From positions 1-12,596 of the forward strand of contig JAIDNR010000134.1 of NCBI GenBank assembly GCA_029063695.1: a stretch of 12,596 nt of DNA, in the 5' to 3' direction. The position numbers and the translations under genes were made by a program. Below, piece by piece: positions 1-5,796 of the stretch (the stretch's first letter is position 1; every line of letters begins with the position of its first letter). This DNA comes from Ruminococcus sp. Its GTDB lineage: Bacteria; Bacillota; Clostridia; Oscillospirales; Ruminococcaceae. Below the pieces are notes generated by a model. The model saw nothing but the letters and a program-made list of their open reading frames with translations. It did not search any database and had not been told where the DNA came from.

Positions 1-551
1 TTGTTTTCTATTATGTAGTCTGAATGCTCAATAAAAAATTTCGCATCAAGCTGAGAGTTCATACGGTTCTGTGCCTGCTCCGCCGTAATATTGTCACGTT
101 CTATAATACGTTTTTTTCTTATTTCGGATTTTGCCGTAACTGAAATAATTATCTCGCAGAAATCATCTGAATGACTTTCAAAAAGAGTCGGAGCATCAAG
201 CAAAATCAGCTTACTGCCCTTATCCGAATACTGCTTTATCTGAGACAGAATTTCAGTTGTTATATAAGGATAAATTATTGAATTAAGCATTTCAAGTCTG
301 GATTTATCGGTAAAAACAATATCGGCAAGAGCTTTTCTGTTCAGTGTTTCATCGGGATTAAGTATTCCGGCACTGAAAATTTCAACAAGCTCTTTCAGGC
401 ATTCAGTACCTTTTTCAACGACAATTCTTGATATATGGTCTGCATTGATAACAGCATAGCCGTTTTCCGAAAAAATTTCTGAAACAGTACTTTTTCCCGC
501 ACCGGTCTGACCTGTAAGTCCGACAACCATAACTTCTGTAAAAGTTTTCAT
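1..551 (-). CDS. coaE: Dephospho-CoA kinase CoaE, 3' end cut by window edge
   Basis: Dephospho-CoA kinase phosphorylates the 3'-hydroxyl of the ribose of dephospho-CoA with ATP, the last step of cytoplasmic coenzyme A synthesis. Reading down from ATG at 551-549, the protein opens with a P-loop, GLTGQTGAGKST (residues 11-22), followed by NADHISR (about 33-39). LLDAPTLFES in the middle matches the family's 'D.PLLFE' segment, and RIIERDNITAEQAQ-RMNSQ matches the LID-type region seen in CoaE. 183 codons are visible, ending DYIIEN, which resembles the family's near-terminal 'ADYVIxN'. As CoaE is usually about 200 residues, only some 15 to 20 residues should lie off the edge. The start overlaps the stop of the Sua5 gene by an ATGA junction, and GAGGTGAT at 565-558 is a well-placed ribosome binding site, so the two are probably translationally coupled. 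ATG at codon 8 is a less likely alternative start. Confidence 0.95.
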   Translation of the reverse strand, partial: MKTFTEVMVVGLTGQTGAGKSTVSEIFSENGYAVINADHISRIVVEKGTECLKELVEIFSAGILNPDETLNRKALADIVFTDKSRLEMLNSIIYPYITTEILSQIKQYSDKGSKLILLDAPTLFESHSDDFCEIIISVTAKSEIRKKRIIERDNITAEQAQNRMNSQLDAKFFIEHSDYIIEN

Positions 552-1561
552 AACTTTATCACCTCAAATCCAGCCGCTCTTATGAGACGATTGTATACGG
601 CAAGTCCCACGCCGTCGGTTGAAGGTGCACGTACATAGACCTTTTCCGCACCAATATCATCAAGTTCCCTGAGACGCTGAAAAATCAAGTGTGCCTGTTC
701 ATGACTGTCAGAACCGTATGTAAGATAATTGTACGGAAAAAATTTTTCATCTCCGTCAAATATAAGCGAATAAACTTTATTACCGTTATTCCGATTAACG
801 AAATTAACAAAATCCTGCAAAGACGATTCGACCATAACAACATTGGCTTCAGGTGAATAATGCTTGTATTTCATTCCGGGGGAAGCCGCCTTTGTACCTT
901 CAGCAAGTTCATTAAGTATTGCAGGGTCTATTATTACATCATTACATATTTCAGAAAGCATTTCCTTTGTAACAGCACCAGGGCGCAGGATTCTGACAGT
1001 ATTTTCACTGTCAAAAGAGATAACAGTTGATTCAACGCCGTATTTTGAATTTCCGCCGTTTATTACTGCTGAAATTCTGCCGTTCATGTCACGCATAACG
1101 TGTTCTGCACAAGTCGGGCTTGGAAGTCCCGAAATATTAGCGGACGGTGCAGCAATCGGACAGCCCGAAAGTTCGATTATACGGTGCATTACAGGGTGAG
1201 ACGGAACACGGATTCCGACTGTATCAAGTCCGCCCGAAGTGATAAGCGGTATTATGTCATTTTTCGGCAGAATCATCGTCAAAGCTCCGGGACAGAATTT
1301 TTCCGCAAGTCTGTACGCAAGTTCGGGAATATACGATGTATACAATTCAGCCTGTGAAAAGTCCGCAAGATGTACAATAAGTGGATTATCGGCAGGTCTG
1401 CCCTTTGCTGAAAATACAGCTCTCACAGCTTCTTCATTACGTGCGTCGGCACAAAGTCCGTAAACGGTTTCCGTCGGTACTCCGACAACTTTTCCCTGTC
1501 TGATTAATTCAGTGGCAGTTACTATATCATTTTCATTATTTTCAAGTAAAACAGTATTCAT
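548..1561 (-). CDS. L-threonylcarbamoyladenylate synthase (Sua5/TsaC type)
   Basis: This enzyme makes threonylcarbamoyl-AMP from threonine, bicarbonate and ATP, the first step of the t6A modification at position 37 of tRNAs reading ANN codons. At 337 residues it is the two-domain Sua5 form, not the short TsaC form. The N-terminal YrdC-like domain (about 12-200) has PTETVYGL (29-36), the nucleotide-binding KGRP (53-56), and APSANISG (138-145). The linker SPGMKYKHYSP (227-237) is characteristic of Sua5 and leads to the C-terminal Rossmann-like Sua5 domain (about 240-337), ending with GVGLAVYNRLIRAAG. The ATG at 1561-1559 lies 2 bases after the prfA stop, with AGGAAG (1574-1569) inside the end of prfA. 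Its own stop overlaps the coaE start. The Bacillus homologue is called ywlC; I leave the symbol blank because names vary by lineage. Confidence 0.95.
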   Translation of the reverse strand: MNTVLLENNENDIVTATELIRQGKVVGVPTETVYGLCADARNEEAVRAVFSAKGRPADNPLIVHLADFSQAELYTSYIPELAYRLAEKFCPGALTMILPKNDIIPLITSGGLDTVGIRVPSHPVMHRIIELSGCPIAAPSANISGLPSPTCAEHVMRDMNGRISAVINGGNSKYGVESTVISFDSENTVRILRPGAVTKEMLSEICNDVIIDPAILNELAEGTKAASPGMKYKHYSPEANVVMVESSLQDFVNFVNRNNGNKVYSLIFDGDEKFFPYNYLTYGSDSHEQAHLIFQRLRELDDIGAEKVYVRAPSTDGVGLAVYNRLIRAAGFEVIKL

Positions 1562-1563
1562 AA

Positions 1564-2637
1564 TTATTCTTCCTGACTTGCAAGTTTAGCGGCTTGGTCG
1601 GCAGTTGCAAGAGCATCAAAAACTTCATCGAGATTTCCGTCAAGCATATCCTCAAGACGATAAATAGTCAAACCGATTCTGTGGTCTGTAAGTCTACCCT
1701 GCGGATAGTTGTAAGTGCGTATTCTTTCGGAACGGTCGCCCGTGCCTACCTGCATTTTACGTTCCGATGCAATTTTCTCAGCCTGTTCTTCCTGCATTGC
1801 CTCATAAATTCTTGAACGTAGAATTTTCATAGCCTTATCCTTATTTTTATGCTGACTTCTTTCATCCTGACATTCCACAACAACATTGGTAGGCAGATAA
1901 GTTATGCGGACTGCTGATTCTGTCTTATTGATATGCTGACCGCCTGCACCGCTTGCACGGAAATAATCTATTTTAAGGTCGGTGGGATTGATTTCAAGCT
2001 CCACTTCATCTGCTTCAACGAGAACGGCAACAGTGACAGTAGATGTATGAATGCGTCCCTGAGATTCCGTTTCGGGTACACGCTGAACTCTGTGAACTCC
2101 GCTTTCGTATTTGAGACGTGAATAAGCACCATCGCCCTCAATAGAAAAACTTATTTCTTTGAATCCGCCCAATTCAGTGGGCTGTGCATTCAGAACTTCC
2201 TGTTTCCAGCCTTTTGATTCAGCATACATGGTGTACATTCTGTAAAGTGAATTGGCAAAAAGAGAAGCTTCCTCACCGCCTGCACCGCCACGTATTTCAA
2301 TAATAACATTCTTGTCATCATTCGGGTCTTTGGGCAGGAGAAGTATTTTAAGTTCTTGAGTGATATTCTCTATAGCAGACTTACTTTCTTCAAATTCCGC
2401 CTGTGCAAGTTCTTTGAGTTCCTTGTCGGAAATTCCATCATCAAGCATTTCTTTAGCATCATTATAAGAGATTTCATTCTTTTTATACTCTCTGTACTTA
2501 TCGATAATCGGAGTCATGTTCTTGTATTCACGCATAAGCTGAGCATAAATCCTGTTGTCGCTTATAATCTCCGGGTCTGAGAGTTTACGGCTGATTTCTT
2601 CATATTTTTCTTCCATTAATTCAAGTTTTTCAAACAT
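1564..2637 (-). CDS. prfA: Peptide chain release factor 1 (RF1)
   Basis: RF1 recognises UAA and UAG stop codons in the ribosomal A site and triggers peptidyl-tRNA hydrolysis. The 357-residue length is typical. Visible motifs are the PCRF domain with RGGAGGEEA (117-124), the stop-codon-reading tripeptide in the PxT position (PET, 188-190, in VQRVPETESQGRIHTS), and the catalytic GGQ (232-234) in SGAGGQHINKTES. The PxT tripeptide, rather than SPF, marks RF1 and not RF2. I start it at ATG 2637-2635 (MFEKLELMEEKY) because AAAGGA (2651-2646) sits 8 bases upstream and known RF1s begin there; an upstream in-frame ATG at 2703 would add 22 unrelated residues and overlap DUF951. It follows DUF951 by 49 bases and precedes the Sua5 gene by 2. 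The prmC methylase that often adjoins prfA is not in this cluster. Confidence 0.97.
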   Translation of the reverse strand: MFEKLELMEEKYEEISRKLSDPEIISDNRIYAQLMREYKNMTPIIDKYREYKKNEISYNDAKEMLDDGISDKELKELAQAEFEESKSAIENITQELKILLLPKDPNDDKNVIIEIRGGAGGEEASLFANSLYRMYTMYAESKGWKQEVLNAQPTELGGFKEISFSIEGDGAYSRLKYESGVHRVQRVPETESQGRIHTSTVTVAVLVEADEVELEINPTDLKIDYFRASGAGGQHINKTESAVRITYLPTNVVVECQDERSQHKNKDKAMKILRSRIYEAMQEEQAEKIASERKMQVGTGDRSERIRTYNYPQGRLTDHRIGLTIYRLEDMLDGNLDEVFDALATADQAAKLASQEE

Positions 2638-2686
2638 AATAAAATTCCTTTCGGGTAAGATATATTTAATCCATAAAAATATAATG

Positions 2687-2875
2687 CTAACCCTCAGTTT
2701 CACGTCTGACTTTTTTAATATTCTTCTCGATTTTTTTGCGTGGAACTAAAAATTCCCTGCCACAGCCTGAGCATTTAAGTCTGAAATCCATTCCCGAACG
2801 CAGGACTGTCATCTCATTTGTACCGCACGGGTGTGATTTTTTCATTATAAGTATATCATTCACCTGAATATCCAC
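2687..2875 (-). CDS. DUF951 family small protein
   Basis: This 62-residue protein belongs to the DUF951 family, small conserved Firmicutes proteins of unknown function. The family pattern is clear: a short beta N-terminus (DIQVNDIL), then MKKSHPCGTNE (11-21), LRSGMDFRLKCSGCGRE (25-41), and a basic C-terminus with PRKKIEKNIKKVRRE. Three cysteines (C17, C35, C38) suggest a metal knuckle, though this is inference. The start is decided by the ribosome binding site: AAAGGTGGGA (2891-2882) is 6 bases from GTG 2875-2873, while the GTG at 2887 overlaps that site and cannot use it. The 2875 start also gives the usual family beginning. It is the first gene of the DUF951-prfA-sua5-coaE operon, directly downstream of a strong promoter, so it may have a translation-linked role; this is inferred only from its position. 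Confidence 0.88.
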   Translation of the reverse strand: MDIQVNDILIMKKSHPCGTNEMTVLRSGMDFRLKCSGCGREFLVPRKKIEKNIKKVRRETEG

Positions 2876-2912
2876 AGAGAATCCCACCTTTGCAAAAAAC
2901 TGTACAGATTAT

Positions 2913-2941
2913 ATTATATCGCAAAATTAATATTAAATCAA
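2913..2941 (-). promoter_or_regulatory. Sigma-A promoter for DUF951-prfA-sua5-coaE
   Basis: Read on the minus strand, a -35 element TTGATT (2941-2936) is followed by a 17-base spacer (2935-2919) and a perfect -10 TATAAT (2918-2913). Transcription should start near 2906, about 30 bases before the GTG of the DUF951 gene. The perfect 8-base palindrome CTGTACAG (2900-2907) overlaps the predicted start site and could bind a regulator, but such a short palindrome may be chance. The spacer also contains the AT palindrome TTAATATTAA (2927-2936). Confidence 0.8.
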
Positions 2942-3001
2942 TAGTCAGATGTATATTTTTCAGAATTTGTGTAAAAATAACAAAAAGGGAAGTAAAAAAT
3001 C

Positions 3002-3007
3002 TATAAT
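3002..3007 (+). promoter_or_regulatory. Possible -10 element for the rightward 118-residue gene
   Basis: A perfect TATAAT lies 31 bases before the ATG at 3039, where a promoter for the divergent gene would be expected. No good -35 element is seen at 16-18 bases upstream (the hexamer there is AACAAA), so this is either a weak or activator-dependent promoter or a chance match in AT-rich DNA. Confidence 0.35.
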
Positions 3008-3038
3008 TTATTGCAGACGTTTGCGAAAGGAGTTAACT

Positions 3039-3395
3039 ATGGTAACAAGAGTAACAGCGGAGTTTGAAGCTCCCGAGATTGCAGAATCCGCACTCAAAAA
3101 AATCAGGGAAAGCGTAAGAGGTGTGTATTCAACAAACTTTGTATACAACAGACGTTCAAATGAAGCGGAAAAACTGAGAGGAGGAACGATTTATACAATA
3201 ATGCCAACTGCTGTGACATCAAAGAATTATCTTACGGGTACAATTGAATCACCTGCCTCAGAGGACGTAATTCCTGAACCTGCACGAAGCAAGAAAACTA
3301 CTGTCTTTATAGTATGCGACGGAAGCGGAACAGACAAAATACACTCAATTCTCAGCGGAATGGGCGGAATTGACATTTATTCTCCGTCCTTATGA
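3039..3395 (+). CDS. Conserved-looking hypothetical protein, 118 aa
   Basis: I do not recognise this family. The start is ATG 3039 (MVTRVTAEFEAPE), supported by GAAAGGAG at 3025-3032 six bases upstream; the in-frame ATG at 2949 has no ribosome binding site and would add 30 low-complexity basic residues. The protein looks like two alpha-beta halves. The N-terminal half has a strand (VTRVTAEFE) and a helix (EIAESALKKIRESV); a central, probably flexible, Pro/Glu-rich stretch (TIESPASEDVIPEPARSKK) follows; the C-terminal half again has a strand (TTVFIVCD) and a helix (TDKIHSILSGM) ending in GGIDIYSP. This could be a duplicated ferredoxin-like unit, which is inference. There is no signal peptide or membrane segment, so it is probably cytoplasmic. 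It is divergent from DUF951-prfA and 71 bases upstream of the S1 protein gene, probably co-transcribed with it. Confidence 0.8.
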   Translation: MVTRVTAEFEAPEIAESALKKIRESVRGVYSTNFVYNRRSNEAEKLRGGTIYTIMPTAVTSKNYLTGTIESPASEDVIPEPARSKKTTVFIVCDGSGTDKIHSILSGMGGIDIYSPSL

Positions 3396-3422
3396 ATATT
3401 TTTATCTCCTGCTGAATATGAT

Positions 3423-3439
3423 TTATCATTGAATGATAA
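3423..3439. repeat. Perfect 8-base inverted repeat before the S1-protein gene
   Basis: TTATCATT (3423-3430) and AATGATAA (3432-3439) form a perfect dyad around a single central G. A one-base loop is too tight for a good RNA hairpin, and there is no T-tract of terminator type directly after it on the plus strand, so a protein-binding operator is the more natural reading if it means anything. It ends 15 bases before the GGAGGT ribosome binding site (3455-3460) of the S1-protein gene. Confidence 0.4.
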
Positions 3440-3466
3440 TTAAAAATTTCATATGGAGGTAAAAAT

Positions 3467-4381
3467 ATGAATTATAAACCCGAAGGCTGTCTTTTTAAGA
3501 CAGCGGAAAATCAGAAGTATATCTCAACTGTTGAGGGACTTACCGAGGCTATGGAAAAAGGTATTATCCTTGAAGCAAGAGTTTCCGTGTGTGATAGCGA
3601 ACATAATCTTATTATAGATTTACCGTGTGCATACGGAATAATTCCCCGTGAATCTGGTGCAATAGGTATTGCAGAAGGAAAAACCCGTGATATAGCATTA
3701 ATATCACGGGTAAATAAAATAGTCTGCTTTAAGGTAATGAAAATTCATGCAGAAAACGGTAGGATAACAGCGGAACTTTCCCGTTCCGAAGCACAGAATG
3801 AATTTATAAAGGAATATTCTGATAAACTTGAAATAGGCGATGTAATTGATGCAAAAGTAACTCATCTTGAACAGTTCGGATGTTTTGTGGATATTGGCTG
3901 CGGCGTACCATCACTCATTCCAATTGATGCGATTTCAGTCTCCAGAATCTCTCACCCCTCTGACCGTTTCAGAGTGGGACAGTTTATAAAAGCTGTTGTG
4001 CGTTCACGTGAAAATTCGAGAATCTGCCTCACTCATAAAGAACTTCTGGGAACGTGGGAAGAAAACACCGGTTACTTCAATGCAGGTGAAACTGTTTCGG
4101 GAATTGTACGCTCAGTCGAGAATTACGGCATTTTTGTTGAACTTGCTCCGAATCTTGCAGGTCTTGCGGAACTTAGAGATGATATTCATGCAGGACAGAG
4201 TGTGAGCGTCTACATAAAGGCAATAATTCCCGAAAAAATGAAAGTAAAACTTGTTATTGTAGATGTATGCGAGGATTGCGAAGTAAACCGTGATTTCAGA
4301 TATTTCACTGATGCGGTTCACATTGATGAATGGAAATACGCTCCCGAATGTTCGGGCAGAGAGATTACAACAGTATTTTAA
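3467..4381 (+). CDS. S1-repeat RNA-binding protein
   Basis: This 304-residue protein is built from S1/OB-fold repeats, which bind single-stranded RNA. The clearest repeat is residues 122-192: EIGDVIDAKVTHLEQFGCFVDIG, SLIPIDAIS, RFRVGQFIKAVV and SRICLTHKELLG, the usual S1 order. A second is at about 205-267 (FNAGETVSGIVRSVENYGIFVELAPNLAGLAEL, then GQSVSVYIKAI and MKVKLVIVDV). The N-terminal part (about 32-105, GIILEARVSV to GRITAELS) resembles a third, degenerate S1 unit. Together it looks like a shortened relative of ribosomal protein S1 rather than S1 itself, which in most bacteria has four to six repeats. The C-terminal 35 residues match no domain I know. GGAGGT (3455-3460) gives a strong, well-spaced start. 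It is probably the second gene of a two-gene unit and ends at a terminator. A role in mRNA binding or translation is inferred from the domains only. Confidence 0.88.
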   Translation: MNYKPEGCLFKTAENQKYISTVEGLTEAMEKGIILEARVSVCDSEHNLIIDLPCAYGIIPRESGAIGIAEGKTRDIALISRVNKIVCFKVMKIHAENGRITAELSRSEAQNEFIKEYSDKLEIGDVIDAKVTHLEQFGCFVDIGCGVPSLIPIDAISVSRISHPSDRFRVGQFIKAVVRSRENSRICLTHKELLGTWEENTGYFNAGETVSGIVRSVENYGIFVELAPNLAGLAELRDDIHAGQSVSVYIKAIIPEKMKVKLVIVDVCEDCEVNRDFRYFTDAVHIDEWKYAPECSGREITTVF

Positions 4382-4390
4382 TAAAAATAT

Positions 4391-4421
4391 AAACCGCCTG
4401 CACCAAAGCAGACGGTTTTTT
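4391..4421. terminator. Intrinsic terminator, probably bidirectional
   Basis: The stem AAACCGCCTGC (4391-4401) pairs with GCAGACGGTTT (4408-4418) around a six-base loop, with one C-A mismatch, and runs into six Ts (4416-4421). It begins 10 bases after the S1-protein stop. On the minus strand the same hairpin is followed by an AT-rich, partly T tract just after the small zinc-knuckle gene (stop at 4430), so it probably terminates both convergent units. Confidence 0.87.
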
Positions 4422-4429
4422 GTCTGATA

Positions 4430-4651
4430 TTATTTTATAACAGGCATAATTACTTTGCATGATTCACAATAATATGAATCTGTCTTTGTCCCTGACATAA
4501 TCATCTTTTCATAGGATTTTCTTTTGAATATACTTTTCTCAGCTTCTTCATCAGAAGTAAAATAAAATATGTCTCCCGTTCCTGTAATCTGCATCTGCAT
4601 AAAAGCTGATTTGCCTTTCTGCATTTCATTACTGCAATACGGACAATTCAT
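4430..4651 (-). CDS. Small two-knuckle zinc-ribbon-like protein, 73 aa
   Basis: This 73-residue protein has a CPYC pair at residues 3-6 (MNCPYCSNEMQKG) and a CESC pair near the C-terminus (DSYYCESCKVIMPVIK), which together suggest one structural zinc site. The middle holds SAFMQMQITGTGDIFYFTSDEE and a basic stretch. It resembles the short DUF6487-type proteins with the pattern 'CPYCg.eM..G', common in Clostridia and of unknown function; that family assignment is from memory of the pattern and uncertain. The ATG at 4651-4649 has GAAAGG (4666-4661) nine bases upstream. It lies 23 bases after the pfkA stop and is probably the last gene of the pfkA transcript, ending at the shared terminator. There is no signal peptide or membrane segment. 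Confidence 0.8.
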   Translation of the reverse strand: MNCPYCSNEMQKGKSAFMQMQITGTGDIFYFTSDEEAEKSIFKRKSYEKMIMSGTKTDSYYCESCKVIMPVIK

Positions 4652-4674
4652 ATTCTATATCCTTTCTCTTGTTT

Positions 4675-5637
4675 TCAGAATGCAATTTCCTCAGCAATCT
4701 TATGAAGTTTTTCGTCATAAGGCTTTTTCATTGCAAGAGCTTCCTGAATGTCATAATCAACAATCTGGCTGTCCTTGATACCTACAACACGGTTGCCCTT
4801 ACCCTGTTCAAGAAGTTCAACAGCATAGTAACCCATTCTTGTTGCTTCAACTCTGTCTCTGAGAGTAGGACTTCCACCACGCTGAACGTGACCAAGAATA
4901 GTAGCTCTTGCCTCAATGCCTGTCTTTTCCTGAAGTGCAGTAGCAATTTCCTGTGCGTGACCAATACCCTCGGCAACGATTACAACGAAATTCTGCTTAC
5001 CCTTAGCTTTCTTTTCAAGCATTGTATTGGCAATAGAATCAATATCATACGGAACTTCCTTAGTAATAATATCAGTAGCACCACAGGCAATACCTGTATT
5101 TACGGCAATGTGACCTGCACCACGTCCCATAACTTCAACAACAGAAATTCTGTCGTGTGACTGTGAAGTATCACGGAGCTTGTCAACAAGTTCCATAGCT
5201 GTATTCATAGCAGTATCAAAACCGATTGTATAGTCTGTACATGAAATATCGTTGTCGATAGTTCCGGGAATACCAACACAGAGCATACCCATTGCAGACA
5301 AATCAGCCGCACCTCTGAATGAACCGTCGCCACCGATTACAACGAGACCCTCAATTCCGAGTTCATCACATTTCGCTTTAGCCTTTGCAACACCCTCCTG
5401 TGTTCTGAACTCAGGACATCTTGCTGTATAAAGTACTGTACCACCCTGATGTATAATATCAGTAACACTTCTTTCGTCCATTCTGAAAATATCACCTGTA
5501 ATAAGACCCATATAACCTCTGTAAACACCATAAACTTCCATGCCCTTGCTGATAGCAGTTCTTACAACAGCTCTTACAGCCGCATTCATTCCCGGAGCGT
5601 CACCGCCGCTTGTGAGTACGCCAATTTTCTTAATCAT
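4675..5637 (-). CDS. pfkA: ATP-dependent 6-phosphofructokinase
   Basis: PfkA phosphorylates fructose 6-phosphate to fructose 1,6-bisphosphate, the committing step of glycolysis. The 320-residue length is that of the bacterial allosteric ATP-PFK. Visible motifs are GVLTSGGDAPGMNAAVR (6-22, ATP site), GGDGSFRGA (102-110), PGTIDNDI (124-131) with the catalytic Asp 128, MGRGAG (170-175) and GHVQRGGSP (249-257) of the substrate site. Glycine at 105, just after Asp 104, is the residue type found in ATP-using rather than pyrophosphate-using enzymes. I start at ATG 5637-5635 (MIKKIGVLTSGG), 8 bases after TGGAG (5650-5646); the in-frame ATG at 5694 would add 19 residues not found in the family. The gene lies 159 bases downstream of dnaE, a common Firmicutes neighbour, but has its own strong promoter, so its level can be set apart from that of the polymerase. 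Confidence 0.97.
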   Translation of the reverse strand: MIKKIGVLTSGGDAPGMNAAVRAVVRTAISKGMEVYGVYRGYMGLITGDIFRMDERSVTDIIHQGGTVLYTARCPEFRTQEGVAKAKAKCDELGIEGLVVIGGDGSFRGAADLSAMGMLCVGIPGTIDNDISCTDYTIGFDTAMNTAMELVDKLRDTSQSHDRISVVEVMGRGAGHIAVNTGIACGATDIITKEVPYDIDSIANTMLEKKAKGKQNFVVIVAEGIGHAQEIATALQEKTGIEARATILGHVQRGGSPTLRDRVEATRMGYYAVELLEQGKGNRVVGIKDSQIVDYDIQEALAMKKPYDEKLHKIAEEIAF

Positions 5638-5702
5638 AAAAAATTCTCCATTCTGCACCTTGCGTATATTTCTGCCATTAGGCTTAATTTTCATACATAT
5701 AT

Positions 5703-5731
5703 ATTTTACAGCGTTTGTGCATAATTGTCAA
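5703..5731 (-). promoter_or_regulatory. Sigma-A promoter for pfkA
   Basis: On the minus strand a consensus -35 TTGACA (5731-5726) is separated by exactly 17 bases (5725-5709) from TAAAAT (5708-5703), one base off the -10 consensus. Transcription should begin near 5696, leaving a leader of about 60 bases before the pfkA ATG. I see no cre-like palindrome or strong leader hairpin. Confidence 0.85.
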
Positions 5732-5776
5732 GTCTATTTCCAATATTTTTTTGCTGATTTTGTTATAATATACAAA

Positions 5777-5795
5777 AAATCATGTTAAATCATGT
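5777..5795. repeat. Nine-base direct repeat just after dnaE
   Basis: AAATCATGT occurs twice (5777-5785 and 5787-5795) with one base between, immediately downstream of the dnaE stop at 5797. On the minus strand the copies run into six Ts, but the arms do not pair beyond CATG, so it is not a credible terminator. It may be a small slippage duplication. Confidence 0.5.
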
Positions 5796-5796
5796 A

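Noticed and set aside
864..1463. Several plus-strand reading frames over the Sua5-type gene
   Set aside because: All are shadows of a well-supported minus-strand gene and lack ribosome binding sites or recognisable domains.
2638..2703. N-terminal extension of prfA to the ATG at 2703
   Set aside because: The extra 22 residues resemble translated AT-rich leader, overlap the DUF951 stop, and the good ribosome binding site serves the ATG at 2637.
4669..5160. Long plus-strand reading frame (163 codons) opposite pfkA
   Set aside because: It is antisense to a firmly identified pfkA, rich in Ser/Asn/Thr/Cys from reverse-read codons, has no ribosome binding site and matches no family.
5638..5796. 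Riboswitch or leader RNA before pfkA
   Set aside because: The transcript leader is only about 60 bases, with no stable paired arms or known aptamer pattern; a promoter explains the gap.
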